Source: Aldrovandia affinis (taxonomy: Eukaryota; Chordata; Actinopteri; Notacanthiformes; Halosauridae). Taken from it: a stretch of DNA of 64,000 nucleotides. This document shows positions 45,982-58,374 of this stretch, one piece after another; the first letter of the stretch is position 1; the number at the start of each line of letters is the position of its first letter. The stretch spans positions 5,350,674 to 5,414,673 of the forward strand of contig JAINUG010000026.1 in assembly GCA_029706075.1 (NCBI GenBank), read 5' to 3'. A program made the translations under genes and the position numbers. The notes under the pieces are model-generated. The model did no database searches. It worked only from the letters and a program-made list of their open reading frames with translations, and was not told where the DNA came from.

Positions 45982-47863
45982 CAACCTTCATGGCAGAACC
46001 TCATAAAGAACCAAGTAATCTTGCCATGAAGCCTGCGGGTGAATACTGATAGATTTATAGCCTATTAGGATAGGAATAGGCCTAACCAATAGAAATCAAA
46101 GCTGAGTGATTGAGCTGCAGGGGGAGGGTTATGTGGTGACTGCAAAGGTGGTGTGTAAAACATACCAGAGTATAATGGAATTAAAACCTTTATTTTATTT
46201 TTTTCACTGCCAGTTGATGTGGAAGCCTCTTGTGTCGCAGGCCTACTGATATCTGACCCAGGGTGGACCTTCATCCCTAACGGGTCACCACACAAAAAAC
46301 AAACAGCCCCACAGAGGAGCATCCGGCACCTAACTGTGACGGATTACCCCACTTTTCTCAGACGTCTTTTTTTAGACACGAGAAAACTCCATTCATTAAG
46401 TCCCATTCATTTCTGCTAAAAACAAAAACACCCCAAAACCCACAAAGGCTAAAAAAACTGGACCCTGACCCAGTCAATCACTGTCAAAATAGTGCTTATA
46501 TAATACACAGCACGCAATCAGACTAAGAATTTCTTGTACAGGCATCAAATTTCTCTTCTTTTCTTTTACCCCCACTCTTTGTAAAGCTCATTGAAACTAG
46601 TTTCTGCCTCCATGGTGGAATGACTTTCCTTGGTTCCTACAGTACAATGAGAGAGTGTGGAAAGATGTCTACTTGTGAAGGGAGAACATGTATCTTGTAA
46701 AAAGGCCTGCTGTGATCATTTGTCTTCCGCAGCATGGCTGACAGTTCCCCTGGTGGCCCAGCTCAGCCTGTGCATCACTATTGCAGACATGCTGGACCCC
46801 CCTTCCCCAACTGCCTCACTGGTTTCTGGGGCAAACCCCATGACGAAAGGCCCCCCTGTTTCTCCTCCTCATGGAACAGTATGAGAAGTAGGAAAAGAGC
46901 CTGGAGCCATGACCATGACCATTATTGTTATTATTATTATTAAAAACAATTTAGGAACTAGGGCAACTTATGGCGCGAATCATGTAGGTACATCATACCA
47001 AGCATCTAGTGTAAAACATAATAATCCCATAAAATGTTTTTGAAAACATATGAATTGTGGTTAAGTAACTAATGAACTGACAGCTAGGTAAGATTAAAGG
47101 AAGGCAAAGCATTCAAGGGGCACTGCGTGCGAAACAAACACAAGTTGCACGATCGATGTGAACTCCGAAGTTACAATCAAGTGTCCTTCACACATCAACA
47201 CTATTAAACACTTAATACAGATCCTAAAAGGAAGCAGCAGCAGCCAGATTCCTCTGGTGCCATAATGTAAAAGTAAAGACTCCTTTTTCAGGTCCAACTC
47301 TTCTCAGCTTTCTCCCTGAAAATATACATTTCGCCTCCTTCCTCTGACTGTGATTGTGCCCCTCTCTTGTGGTTTAACTCCTCCATTCTCCAGACACTCT
47401 GCTCAAACGCTAATGCCACCCCCCACCCTCCAACCCCCTCTGCATTGTCTGCTTGTTTTGGCAAGGGATCATCAGGTGAAAATGGAATTCAGAAGGACTT
47501 ATCCCCCCCAGCAAAACAATGGCATGTGAGACAGATTTAGACCCCACCAGCCCACTGTGAACTCATTGTTTCGGTCTGTGTCGGCTATCTGCTGGGGATT
47601 GTATTCAGTGTTTGCACAATGCAGGAGGGAGAAGGGCAGACTAGTCTCTCAAAGGTGAAGCGGAGCAGGCCGGTGCATCGCTGCTGTGCCACCAACGCAT
47701 CAGCAACAGCAAGCCCCCACGAGATAAGTGGAGAGACAAGAAAAGAAACAGGGCGATTCATCCTTATTAACGACAAACGGGAGTGGGCCAGATCATTTCA
47801 GAGGGGCCCCCAATACATCATTTCTATTCACACATTCCAAAGCCCACACACATTTTACAGATC
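45982..47863. other. intergenic, no gene seen
   Basis: No gene was recognised. A short (TTA)n run lies near 46921-46943. C-rich stretches lie at 47418-47450. Confidence 0.4.
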
Positions 47864-47963
47864 CATCACCATGATGAAATAAAGTCAGAGAACATGTAGG
47901 AGCCCCGACTTTATTTCATCACCATGATGAAATAAAGTCAGAGAACATGTAGGAGCCCCGACT
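47864..47963. repeat. 53-bp-period tandem duplication with 15-bp hairpin
   Basis: A 47-bp segment beginning CATCACCATGATGAAATAAA at 47864 is repeated exactly from 47917, with 6 bp between the copies. The junction creates a perfect 15-bp inverted repeat, GACTTTATTTCATCA and its complement, around a 3-base loop at 47907-47939. Confidence 0.95.
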
Positions 47964-48065
47964 AGTGGAGTGCAGCATATTGTGGGGTGACTCTTACATT
48001 ATTACTTTTCTTGAGTGGAGATATGTATGTGTATATATATATCTTTTTAAAAATATATAATTATA

Positions 48066-48636
48066 TGTATTTATGCATAATGGTTAAGGAACTGGCGGCA
48101 CGGTGGTGCAGTGGATAGCACTGTCGCCTCACAGCAAGAAGGTCTCGGGTTCGAATCCCGGCCGGGGGCCTTTCTGTGCGGAGTTTGCATGTTCTCCCCG
48201 TGTCCGCGTGGGTTTCCTCCGGGTACTCCGGTTTCCTCCCACAGTCCAAAGACATGCACGTTAGGCTAATTGGAGAGTCTAAATTGCCCATAGGTATGAG
48301 TGTGTGAGTGAATGGTGTGTGTGCCCTGCGATGGATTGGCGACCTGTCCAGGGTGTATTCCTGCCTCTCGCCCGGAACGCATGCTGGGATAGGCTCCAGC
48401 ACCCCCCCCCGCGACCCTGACCAGGAATAAGCGGCTTAGACAATGGATGGATGGATGGTTAAGGAACTGGGCTTGTAACGCAAAGGTTGCAGGTTTGATC
48501 CCAGGTGGGGCACTGCCGTTGTACCCTTGAACAAGGTACTTAACCTGAATTGCTTCAGTAAATATCCAGCTGTATAAATGGATTGTATGTAAAGAAATGT
48601 GAGAGCGTCTGCTAAAAATGCCTGTAATGTAATATT
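48066..48636 (+). mobile_element. V-SINE (HE1-like), split by another SINE
   Basis: The head fragment GCATAATGGTTAAGGAACTGG ends at 48095. It resumes after the insertion with GGGCTTGTAACGCAAAGG, B-box-like GGTTTGATCCC, the central domain GTTGTACCCTTGAACAAGG ... CCAGCTGTATAAATGGAT, and the tail GAGAGCGTCTGCTAAAAATG. It belongs to the same family as the minus-strand copy at 29.6 kb. Confidence 0.92.
48096..48454 (+). mobile_element. tRNA-type SINE ending in (ATGG)n, inserted in the V-SINE
   Basis: Starts with the Pol III promoter head CGGCACGGTGGTGCAGTGGA with B box GGTTCGAATCCC. The body is well known in fish (GTTTGCATGTTCTCCCCGTG, CAGTCCAAAGACATGCA, CGACCTGTCCAGGGTGTA). It ends in ATGGATGGATGG. 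A 16-bp target duplication, ATGGTTAAGGAACTGG, flanks it at 48080-48095 and 48455-48470. Confidence 0.95.
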
Positions 48637-51179
48637 TACATATGTATTAATTTGCATATGGATCATTGGTTGATCAATGAAAAGTAAATGATGAAGGTTC
48701 CTTTTAGCATCGTAGCATTACCTGGTCTCATCTAAGAGTATACGGTTTAGCAAACTGAATGTAGGAATGTACATTTTAATATGATACACAATGAAGTTGT
48801 CATTTATTGTAAGAAAAATGCAATTCAAAATGTTTATTTTTTTAATGTTGTTTTCTTTAAACAAGGCCATTTAGAGCTCAGAATTTTAGAATTCCTACGA
48901 GAAATATTTTTGTCAAGCCAGATATATTGTCTGAATTTATGAGGCACATAAGAGTTACTCTCTCGCTTTGTTTCCTTTTAAACAACCATGGAATTTACTG
49001 ATGTAATAAATGTTTTTCTCTGCATTTTTTCTATGCAAAACAAAATCCACATGAGGCTTGTTTTTTACTTTGAAATTAAACACAAGGCCATTGATTGCCT
49101 CAGTGGAATCATGTTCTGCTCTTCCAAAAGAACTATGCAATTCCAAATGTGTCCCAGAAACAAAATGCACTCCGATGCAAATGCTACTCCAGAATATCTC
49201 GGGTTAAACCCTCTTGTACATTCGTAGACATGAAGTAGTCCCCTGGCCAATGCTGAAGTGTCTGACCACCTTTGACACTGACATTCCTGCCATTAGCATG
49301 GCTGTGGCCTACTCATTTCAGACAGTCATGGCCTCTCATGGGACGTCTCATTTGTTTGCACAAGCAAAGTCTTCACCAGCTTTTTAACACCCATTTATCA
49401 ACAGGGCTTAACCAGCCAAGAAGACATGCAATACCTTCAATATGCATGCCTTTAACTACATTGCTCTACAGCAGCTTTCCTTGTTGTCATGTGACAAAAG
49501 TTGGGCGGCACGCATTTGGGAATCAGCCTCTACCACAGCCACATCCAGCCACTGTTCATATTTAGATATGTATCTCTGGCCCAAACTACTACTACAAAAA
49601 AAGATTGTTGAGCTCTTAACTGCTTTCATCGTATCATTAAAAAGTGCTTGGTAAACACGCAATTTAATTGCTTAAAAAAGCTTGATCAGATCCGTTCATG
49701 GTGATAAATCATTTCAGCTTTAGTTAGGAGACTCCTCTTTATTCAACGTACAGCCCTTTGGCATTACAGCTGGATGTCAAAACAACCCCTAACCAAGAGG
49801 ATCAAGTAACTGCTAATGCTCTGGAAGGCTGTTTGCTTTCACAGATTCCAGACTCCAGCTGATCTGTTTCATGTTGCCATGGTGTCATGAGTGATTGACA
49901 GTTTGCTGCTGAGGTTCCTGATCTAGCTTGAGGAGCCATGAGGTGGTTTAAAATTGGCCAATAAGAAAAGGGCCTATGGGCCTGGGGTATATGTTTTACT
50001 GGCTAGCTTAATAAAACTGGACAGGACATTTAAAAAACTTTTACACTCGTGGCATGAAAACAGGAAATTAAGAGTTATGTGATAAACCTTCACTGAGGAT
50101 AATGTTCCATCGTGATGATGAATTTGATTGAATGTTTTTGGATAACACCATACAATGAAAAATGATCACAATACAGATGTAGCAGTGCACAAGCAGTGCA
50201 GTGTTGAACAAGCGAGAAACTTCGTGCAAATAACTAGAAGCAACAACTGACAAATGAAAACATTACATCCAAATCAAGATGATCTGTGACTGTTTCATCT
50301 CATTCCATGATTCCATTCACATCAAATGAATACCATCATTTTTCCACTTTGGCTACAAGGCCAATGCCATGAAACAATTAAAACTGCTGGGGAAAGATGC
50401 CAGCCAACTGAGTAAAAAAAATCTGATGGAATGCGATGTGAATGGCAATGTCAGGACTCAACATTATTCCTTGCCCACGACTGCAAGGGCGCAACCACAT
50501 AATAAATATTGGGGGACATAATGAAAGGGAATGTTTTATATCTACAAATCATTGGGGGCACACATGACTGTTTTGAATATTGACATGCCCCCCACTCGTT
50601 ATGCCTATGCCCCACTGAAATGACCATGACTGTGGATGAGAGTGAATGAAGATGAAATTGCATGTAAGTATATAACATGACACAAAGCATAAAAGCACAG
50701 ACTGGTTTAACTGCAATGGGGAGAGGCTGTTAATCAATGGACAGCATGAAGAAAACTGTTACAACCAAGCTTAGCTGGACATAGATGTTAAAAACAAAAC
50801 TCTCCAGTGGAGAAGCCACGAAGAGACAGGGACAATACAAACACACAGCAAGGGAAAAGCAATGGCAGAGAGAGTGTACCAGATGCCAACAAATCATTTC
50901 CTGCTGTATTAATATTCCCTGCATACCTTATGGGATCCTCTTGATCTGATAGGAAAAGTTGAGCCAGCAGGAAGCTCACAGCAAAGTTTGAGGTTAACAG
51001 CACATGCCTGGGGGATGCACGCTTTCACAGAGCCTCCAACAGGAACCTCGGCACTGTTCCAGAAGGCCCAGAACCACAGCCCCTCCACAGCCAGTTTTTT
51101 ATGAAAGCCTCACCAATACCATAGTGAAAGCCTGTATCACCTCTGCTGTTTCTCTGGATCACAGACCAGAGACCTGTGT
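48637..51179. other. intergenic, no gene seen
   Basis: No gene was recognised. The part at 50478-50612 (GGGCGCAACC ... ATTGGGGGACATAATG ... CATGCCCCCCACTCGTTATG) looks like a non-autonomous DNA element with C/G-run ends, but I cannot set its boundaries. Confidence 0.4.
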
Positions 51180-51345
51180 GCTGTATGATAAGAACGTAAG
51201 CACGTTTGACGACATTCAGCCCATCTATGCTCGTCATCTGCTCACTGTCTAGAGAGTATCCAGCACTGAGTCAAGCCTGGACTTGAACACCTCAAGGGTC
51301 TCTCCCTTTACTGTTTGACCTGGAAAGCTGTTCCACACAATATCA
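51180..51345 (+). repeat. fragment of an old fish dispersed repeat
   Basis: TGATAAGAACGTAAGCACGT, then CATTCAGCCCATCTATGCTCG, later CTCAAGGGTCTC and GGAAAGCTGTTCCACACAA. The order ATAAGAACATAAG ... ATTCAGCCCATCT ... CTGTTCCA is one I associate with a repeat in gars, sturgeons and early-branching teleosts. The family name is not recalled with certainty. Confidence 0.45.
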
Positions 51346-54300
51346 GCATGGCACAGTGTCTCCAACGGGCCTATAACCACAGTCCCCCCGCAGGCAACTC
51401 AGCACTACCATGGCTGCTATTTCTTAAGATCAGTGCAAACCTGACCAAACAGCTCTACATCGCTTTGATGTTTCTTCATAACCCAGGATATTGAATCAGG
51501 AGAACTTATTTTGGAAACTTTTTCACTATTTTAAGACAGTCTACTACAATCCTGGCACGAACACACCCAAAATGAGAGTAGGGGACTCTAAATGAAGTAA
51601 ACCTTTCAAATAAGGTTGACAACAAATTATTAAGGATGTTGTTGAAAAATGTGAAAATCTGTTCTTTTGGGAACCATGTTTCATTTGTGGTCACCATCAC
51701 TTCTATCAAAGATGTAACTGCCACAGCAGATATGGTTTGGGAGACATGCCACTATGATATGTGGGACCTCTGTGCAGACATCACTGCTGTCAGGCTAACA
51801 CTTGCAGTAATGACACGGCCAGCTTATTATGTTCACCTTTGCTGCGCTGCAGCGATCGATACGTGCCCACTGCCTCGGGTCTCCATTCAACGCTGCTTTG
51901 TATTGAAAAGGCGCCTCGGATCGGGTTCTGGAAATCCGAACTGCAGTAAGGGCCACCTTCCAGCGCTCCCCCGACATCCAAGACCAAATCTCAGGCACCT
52001 GCCCTTACATCAAAATGACAACGGATCGCATTTCCGCCCATCCAGTGATTTGAATGGTAGTGAAATCCATAAACGAGGGGACCCATTGTTCCCCCAAAAA
52101 TAGTGCAGTTCTCCCATTCATCCTTGCGTTTCCCAACTCTTGCTTCACTGTGTTCTGAGTAGCAATTCCGGCGATGACATCACATCATCTGCATGTGTCG
52201 GAATGAAAGGCTGTTGACCCCTAAGAACTCAGTACCTACGGTGATCCACTCTGCTTATGATCAGCAGCAGCTGCTGCTGCAATTGCTATCACTATGAAAT
52301 GTATGTAAACACATTTGAACTGTTTGTAGTACAATTCCCCAGGCAGCTAAGAAAGCATGGGGGAAGGGGGGGAGGCGTGATAATCATGTCCATATTTTTC
52401 TTGATGTGAACCATCACAGGCAGGATGACAAGCTTGTGAATAAATGACTCTTCAGCAGATACACATCTTGGCCTCGAGTGCACACTGGAACCAGCCTTAA
52501 TTAAGTGACCTGTTCAATATCATTGGTCACTCATCAAGGGTAGGTGCAGTCACAGAAATGCAAGTCAACAATTTCTATGTTAAAGAAGCCAATATGAAAG
52601 CGATACACTTTACAAGATAACATATAAAGAATGATTGGATAACATTTAGATCTTAATGCAAATCTTGAATGCTGCAACCTAAGAGCAGCGATAAAAAAGT
52701 ATTAATAGTAATAATGATATAAAAAAATATTATTATTAATAATATAATAATAATAAGAAGAAGAATGATATGTGACAAGTATGATACAAAAAATGATATG
52801 TGACATGGACTGATATGCAAAAATTCTATGAAAATGTGGATATTTTTAAGTCTAACTACTGTACAAAATGCACAGGAAAGCGAATATGGTATTTATAACT
52901 GCTGATATCCTTATTAGATACAGTCAGATACATAATTTGGACTCTTGGATTTTCTCTTAAGATCTCACACTAAGTTGACAGGCATCACATTTAAATTCAC
53001 AGCCAATGAGTGAAAGATGCGTTAAGGTTAAAAGGTGAAACCTTTATTTAACCTTGGAGGTGAAACCTAAACTGGCACTGTGGGAGTTAGGCTGGCTTGT
53101 GGGTTCTCAGACTTCAGGCCAGGCCAGCAGGTGTCAGATCGCAAGAATACCGACTCCACACATTCCATAAGCCTTGAGACACCCTTCAGTCACACTGGAA
53201 GGGTAGACAGACACACATTCCCCATTGTAGGAGACCCAGACTGAATACTCAATCATACAGAAAAGAAAAATATTGACGTATAATTTCTTTATACACTTGA
53301 ACACATATTTCTATATTTGATATTTTAAAAACATAATGTCCATACTCTATTTCAAAATCTGTGAAATCCAACATCAAATATGTTTAGAAAGGAATGTGCA
53401 TATATTTGTGATATATTTAGTCTGTACTGGTATATTTCTTTAACAGGACTGAATTTTCCTGTGGGAGGTTCACATTGTACCTCTTTAATATTGGTCCCCC
53501 ATCTCATTGACATATTTCTTGTTTCTGGGGCACTATTTGCAGTTTTTCTCTTATGGGTGTATAATTTCTTCCAGTCCAGCCATATCCCGGTCTTATGCAC
53601 TGCGCAGTCCAAAAGCAAGAACTCATTCTGCGTGCCTCTTTGTTCTAATTCAAAGACAGCCATATTCAAAACATATCAAACTTGAAATTGGGTGTTTATT
53701 CATGTTTGAACAAGGACATTTTAATAGTTTAAAATAAAGTAAGCAATGTTATAGTCTAAGCATGTTTATTCAAACAAAGAGGATCGCACAAGACAGAATG
53801 CACACACATTACACAAACATGTTCTCAGCAGTAGGACCTCAATACCCATTAATTCATTTTAATAGCCATTATGGTTTCATTCGTTGAGTTCTAGTTTGCA
53901 GTCAGATTGGATGCTTTAGATTCCTTGGTAGCCTATAGTGGCATCCCTTGGTCAGAGATGCCCCAATATCATAATGGTTATTTCAGCTCTACTGCTGTGA
54001 TAAACAACTTTGGAACTGATTGCTCATTCTGGTTTGAATGCATAGGCTACTTCACAAATCGAGATTAAAGTATCTGGCAGCTTGTTTTTAGAAAAGTATA
54101 CACAGTCAGGATTTTAAAATGACAACCTATTATTTCCTTACCCCCTTTCAAAAATCACGTACAAAATAACTAGTTAACTAGCTAACTAACCAAATGAACA
54201 GATAGAAAATAACAAGGTAAAAATACACTCTTCATAGAAGAACTTGCACCCATTGTCCAGCTTCGACCTTTTGGTATTTGGTATTTGAATGTCCCACGAC

Positions 54301-54520
54301 GAACAGTACGCCTGAAACTTTTATTTTTGGAAGGTGTGTAAGACACTTGCTAATTACAAAAGTCTTACACACATTCCCCGTCTCTTCAGCATACGTTGTC
54401 ATCATTGACTGCAGACCGGAAGCTACAAGACACCCATAATCATACTCTTCCGGTTCCAATATGGCAGTAAGAGATAGGCCCATTGGTGACATCATCCACA
54501 CCTCTTGACTATTATGCAAC
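51346..54520. other. intergenic, no gene seen
   Basis: An open frame at 51636-52103 (155 codons) has no recognisable domain. ATA/AAT-rich sequence lies at 52690-52760. No gene was recognised. Confidence 0.4.
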
Positions 54521-54523
54521 CCA

Positions 54524-54727
54524 CATGCCCCACCCATAACACCTTCTACATGCCACACCCACTGAACCCCCCACATGCCCCACCCATAACACCTTCTACA
54601 TGCCACACCCACTGAACCCCCCACATGCCCCACCCATAACACCTTCTACATGCCACACCCACTGAACCCCCCACATGCCCCACCCATAACACCTTCTACA
54701 TGCCACACCCACTGAACCCCCAACATG
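54524..54727. repeat. 50-bp minisatellite, four copies
   Basis: The unit starts CATGCCCCACCCATAACACC and ends TGAACCCCCCA. Copies start at 54524, 54574, 54624 and 54674, essentially identical. The array is C-rich on the plus strand. A run-through open frame on the minus strand is a by-product. Confidence 0.97.
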
Positions 54728-54730
54728 CAA

Positions 54731-55750
54731 ATAGGAATGTATAAGAATTCCTATTTCCTGTGAATAGCTTAATTTCAAGTGTTACAATAACCTCACATCA
54801 CCACAATACATTTCAAAGGAAACATTATTGACTGGCAGTTTTATAAAGAACTAAATGCAAAAGCTCAGTTGTCAAATTATCTCACTTGAAAGCCTTGCGA
54901 GGCACAGTATCAGACTAGATACAACCATTGAAATGAACTAGCTTGCATGAATTTCTCTACACAATTTTTCAGGATTCAATCAAAATTGGTCCTTTACTTT
55001 GACTCACGATTAAAGTTCAGCTCAGAGTTCAGCAATCACAGAAATCTGTACTCTAATTGTTGAATAACGTACCTCTAAAACCTCTTTCCCTATGCAGCCA
55101 TGTACAATGTTTTGTTACCTACTTGTAAAAAAACAATGGCCATTTGGTAAATATCATTTGTAACTGTTAAACCAAATTTTCTGTGAAAAAATACAGCTTT
55201 TGAAGTGGCGGCAAGGGTGCACAAAGGGAGGAAAAGACAGGAAGTTCAAACAAGGGTGCCTCAATGGTTTACTTGATCTATATTTTGACAAGGTGTCTGA
55301 GCACCACAGAAAATAAACAATAAGTTTCGCAATCACTCTTTAGATGTGCTGCGCTCACGCATTTTCAGAAGGATGTGGCAATGTATTATAAACAAACCAA
55401 CACATTTATTTAACTATTTCATGTGTTGGTTTAAACTCACTCTTGTACTTTTTTTTTTACCTCTGTATTGAACTATAAATGTGTCATTGTACTGAATTAA
55501 TCTATCAATACATCAATCAATCAATCTAGAAATCAATATATCTTTAAAAATGTAATTGACACATCTAAGCAAGGGTTTTATTTACTTTTTAGCCATTTAT
55601 TATAAAGCAGTTAAAATGATCATATCTGACCCAATATCAGCCCAATATAGCCTGTTCACTGGTGCTATTCTAAGGTGCTATTTTTTTAAAACAACCAGTA
55701 CTTGCAATAGCATCTGTCATCTGCCGATCACCCCACGAGAGTTCCATTTA
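54731..55750. other. intergenic, no gene seen
   Basis: AT-rich sequence with a T9-10 run near 55450 and an ATCAATC repeat near 55508-55530. No gene or clear transposon was found. Confidence 0.4.
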
Positions 55751-56500
55751 CATACATTTACATTTTAAGCATTTAGCAGACGCTCTTATCCAGAGCGACT
55801 TACAAGATGGCATAAATACATGGTAGGAACAATCACAGTTAGTGCAATAGATCAGTGCAGTAATACAGTGATAGACATTGTTGCAGGCAGCTGCGTACCA
55901 TACCTGTAACACTGGGAAGGAAAAGGTTAGTGATTAATTTTTTAATTTTTAATTTTTTTTATTAAATGGAGTAAGCAGGGGTATATAGTTGAACAAGTAG
56001 GCAGTGGTGATGACAGTTAGCTAGATGTACAGAATTCAGTGGTAGTGGAGTCTGAAAAGGTGGGTTTTGAGTCTCTTGCGGAAGATCGCAAGTGATTCCG
56101 CGGTCCTGACTAATTGCGGAAGTTTGTTCCACCAGCGAGGGGTCAGAACAAAGAAGAGACGAGACCGCGAGGAGCGGCTGCCAGGCGCCCGGAGGGATGG
56201 GGCAGTCAGTTTGCCAGAGGAGGCGGAGCGGAGGGGTCTGGGAGGGGTGTAGGGAGTGATGAGTCACTGGAGGTATGGGGGAGCAGTACCTCTAGCCGCT
56301 TGAAAAGCAAGCACCAGTAATTTGAATCTGATGCGTGCTGCGATGGGGAGCCAGTGCAGAGAGGAGAGTAGAGGGGTGACGTGGGTGAACTTCGGCTGGT
56401 TGAACACCAGGCGAGCGGCAGCGTTCTGGACTAGTTGCAGTGGCTTGATGGCCAGTGGGGATGGGCAATCCAAGTCAAGAACAAACCTTGAGCAAGTCTG
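55751..56500 (-). mobile_element. L2-type LINE 3' end with SINE-like tail
   Basis: The minus-strand frame from about 56500 gives SPLAIKPLQLVQNAAARLVF, then THVTPLLSSLHWLPIAARIR and AFQAARGTAPPYL. This is the conserved C-terminus of L2/CR1-group reverse transcriptases. It continues, after a frame change, through the RWWNKLP-type region near 56120. The 3' end is AAGTCGCTCTGGATAAGAGC-GTCTGCTAAATGC plus (TACATT)n, the same tail as on the V-SINEs. It is 5'-truncated. Confidence 0.88.
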
Positions 56501-58022
56501 TGCAATGAAAGAATGGCCACAACTCAGGTTTTTATACATGTAACACTTAGGAACACCCCATTTGCTAGACTGCTAAGTCTACTAAGGCTAAAGTAAGGCC
56601 ATGGATATAAAATAGCAGGAACAAAGTGAAGCTCAATACAGAAAATAAAAATATTGTAATATACTGTATATGTCAGTGCAAACCAAATTTATATTCAAAA
56701 GAATTGTAAAATATGCACATTTCTGAATATATGATTTGTATGTCTTAGATGTTGTAATGTACTTCTGACATTTCTCATTCATTGAAGCAAGCCAGAAAAA
56801 CACTTTTACTCATTGTTAGATGTTATTATATAAGGAATTCTCCACAAGATAATAATTCTGTTCCAGTCCACTGCTGAGGAAATAATTCAAGTGTTATGTG
56901 CAATTGCCTTTTGATCCTCGACTAATGCTACAGCATTGCGTTGTGTGAAACACTTTATACGGGTATTTAAATCAAACCTAACATTAAACATTTCAATAAA
57001 ACGATCTAATTTCAAACTCTAGCCTGCTCAAATCTGAAACTTTTTCACGGAAAATATGTGTGTCCCTTTTCCAGCAGGCTGAGCTATTCAAAGGGGAGCC
57101 GTTGAGCACACACGCACAGCTGACGGAGGGGGGAAAGAAAGGTCTCGACCCCTGTCACTCAGCAACACACCCAACGACATCATCAGTATGCGTCCAAAAT
57201 AAACTCATGGCCTGGATCCACCGTGACACGGAGGTCATCGGGCAGAGAACAGGGGGAGAAAATGAACAAACACAAAGGCCCTGGAGCTGAGGAGGACGGA
57301 GCCACACAGACACGGCCGTGTCTGTTTGCTGAACGATCTCCTGTGCAACGACACCTCTGGGCATCGTAGATTGCAGACAGCGGACCCCGATGGAGGATCC
57401 GATTCTAGGTAGTTTCAACAATGATATTCTATGTACTAACTAGGGAATGTTGGCCCTGGACCCTAAAATGGCAGTTTTTCACAAAATAGGTGGGCTGCCG
57501 GCCCTTACTGTCCAATTTGATTTAAAGTGGACTTAGTTATATTCCTTTGCGGGCAGGGGGGAGTGGGGTGGTGTGGCGGGGTCTGATGTCCATGAACATC
57601 TGGTTAGTACATAGTCTTTGTATGAAAAACTCTAGAAACAGATCCTTTCTAGTCCCACCCATTGCATAGTTGCTCTGTGAAATGATGTAGCGGAAGTGTA
57701 ATATTCTGTGGTGACTTTGACTTGCTCCACACTCAAACGGCAGGTCTGCGGTGCTGTGATGTAAAGCCAGTAGAGGAACACAACTGGCCTCATCCTGACA
57801 GGGGCAGGGTGTTTTTAATTTGGCAAGGGTCCGTCTGATCCCCTGGAGAGGAACTCTCTTGCACTGATCATCGGGTTGGGTTTAGAGTAAGACAGTAGAA
57901 GTAGATCTTGATCTCCTCCACTCACACCAATGGAGGTGTTGCAGAGAATAAGCGGTGAAGAAAGACAAATACGAAAGAATCTGGACAAGATGGCATCAGA
58001 TTAAATAAAAAATATACAATAC
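56501..58022. other. intergenic, no gene seen
   Basis: No gene or repeat was recognised with confidence. The opposing open frames at 57060-57290 and 57155-57421 overlap and show no domain. Confidence 0.4.
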
Positions 58023-58320
58023 GGGGCCTTGGGTGGTGGTCAAAGTTGCCCACTGTGGCCACGGTTCGAAACCTGGCTGTGCCAGTCCGGCCCTGGCCGG
58101 GAGCCCCAATCAGGGGTGGCGTTTGGCCATCCGCCCCAGGGGGAGGGGGAGAGAGGGCCAGCACGAGCTTGCCGAGGAGCGGTAGGAGACCTAAACATAG
58201 TTCACGAGTTCCGTCTCGGAGGAGGCAAACATTCCCTTGAGGTATTAACTTGTCCCGTGGGGGGGAAAAAATTCCCCGGAGAAAAAAAAGAAGTTTCCCA
58301 GGGAAAAAATCGGAAACAAA
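58023..58320 (+). repeat. SINE-like family X, copy 2
   Basis: Begins GGGGCCTTGGGTGGTGGTCA. It has a consensus Pol III B box GGTTCGAAACC at 58063-58073, followed by GGCTGTGCCAG and GGCCGGGAGCCCC. A G/A-rich body and an A-rich tail (58265-58318) follow. It is homologous in order and sequence to 38128-38420. The copy is less damaged in the promoter than copy 1. Confidence 0.7.
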
Positions 58321-58327
58321 TTACAAG

Positions 58328-58364
<37 letters not shown>

Positions 58365-58374
58365 CAATACCATA
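58328..58374. repeat. (TA)n microsatellite
   Basis: TA dinucleotide tract with one interruption, directly after the SINE-like copy. Confidence 0.95.

Noticed and set aside
48130..48175. tRNA-like A/B boxes as a functional tRNA gene
   Set aside because: They are the promoter head of a SINE. No complete cloverleaf is present, and a target duplication shows it is an insertion.
51636..52103. 155-codon plus-strand open frame
   Set aside because: No recognisable family, and overlapping open frames in the opposite direction suggest chance.
54232..54778. Glycine/tryptophan-rich minus-strand open frames
   Set aside because: They run through the 50-bp minisatellite. Because 50 is not a multiple of 3, the repeat frame shifts from unit to unit.
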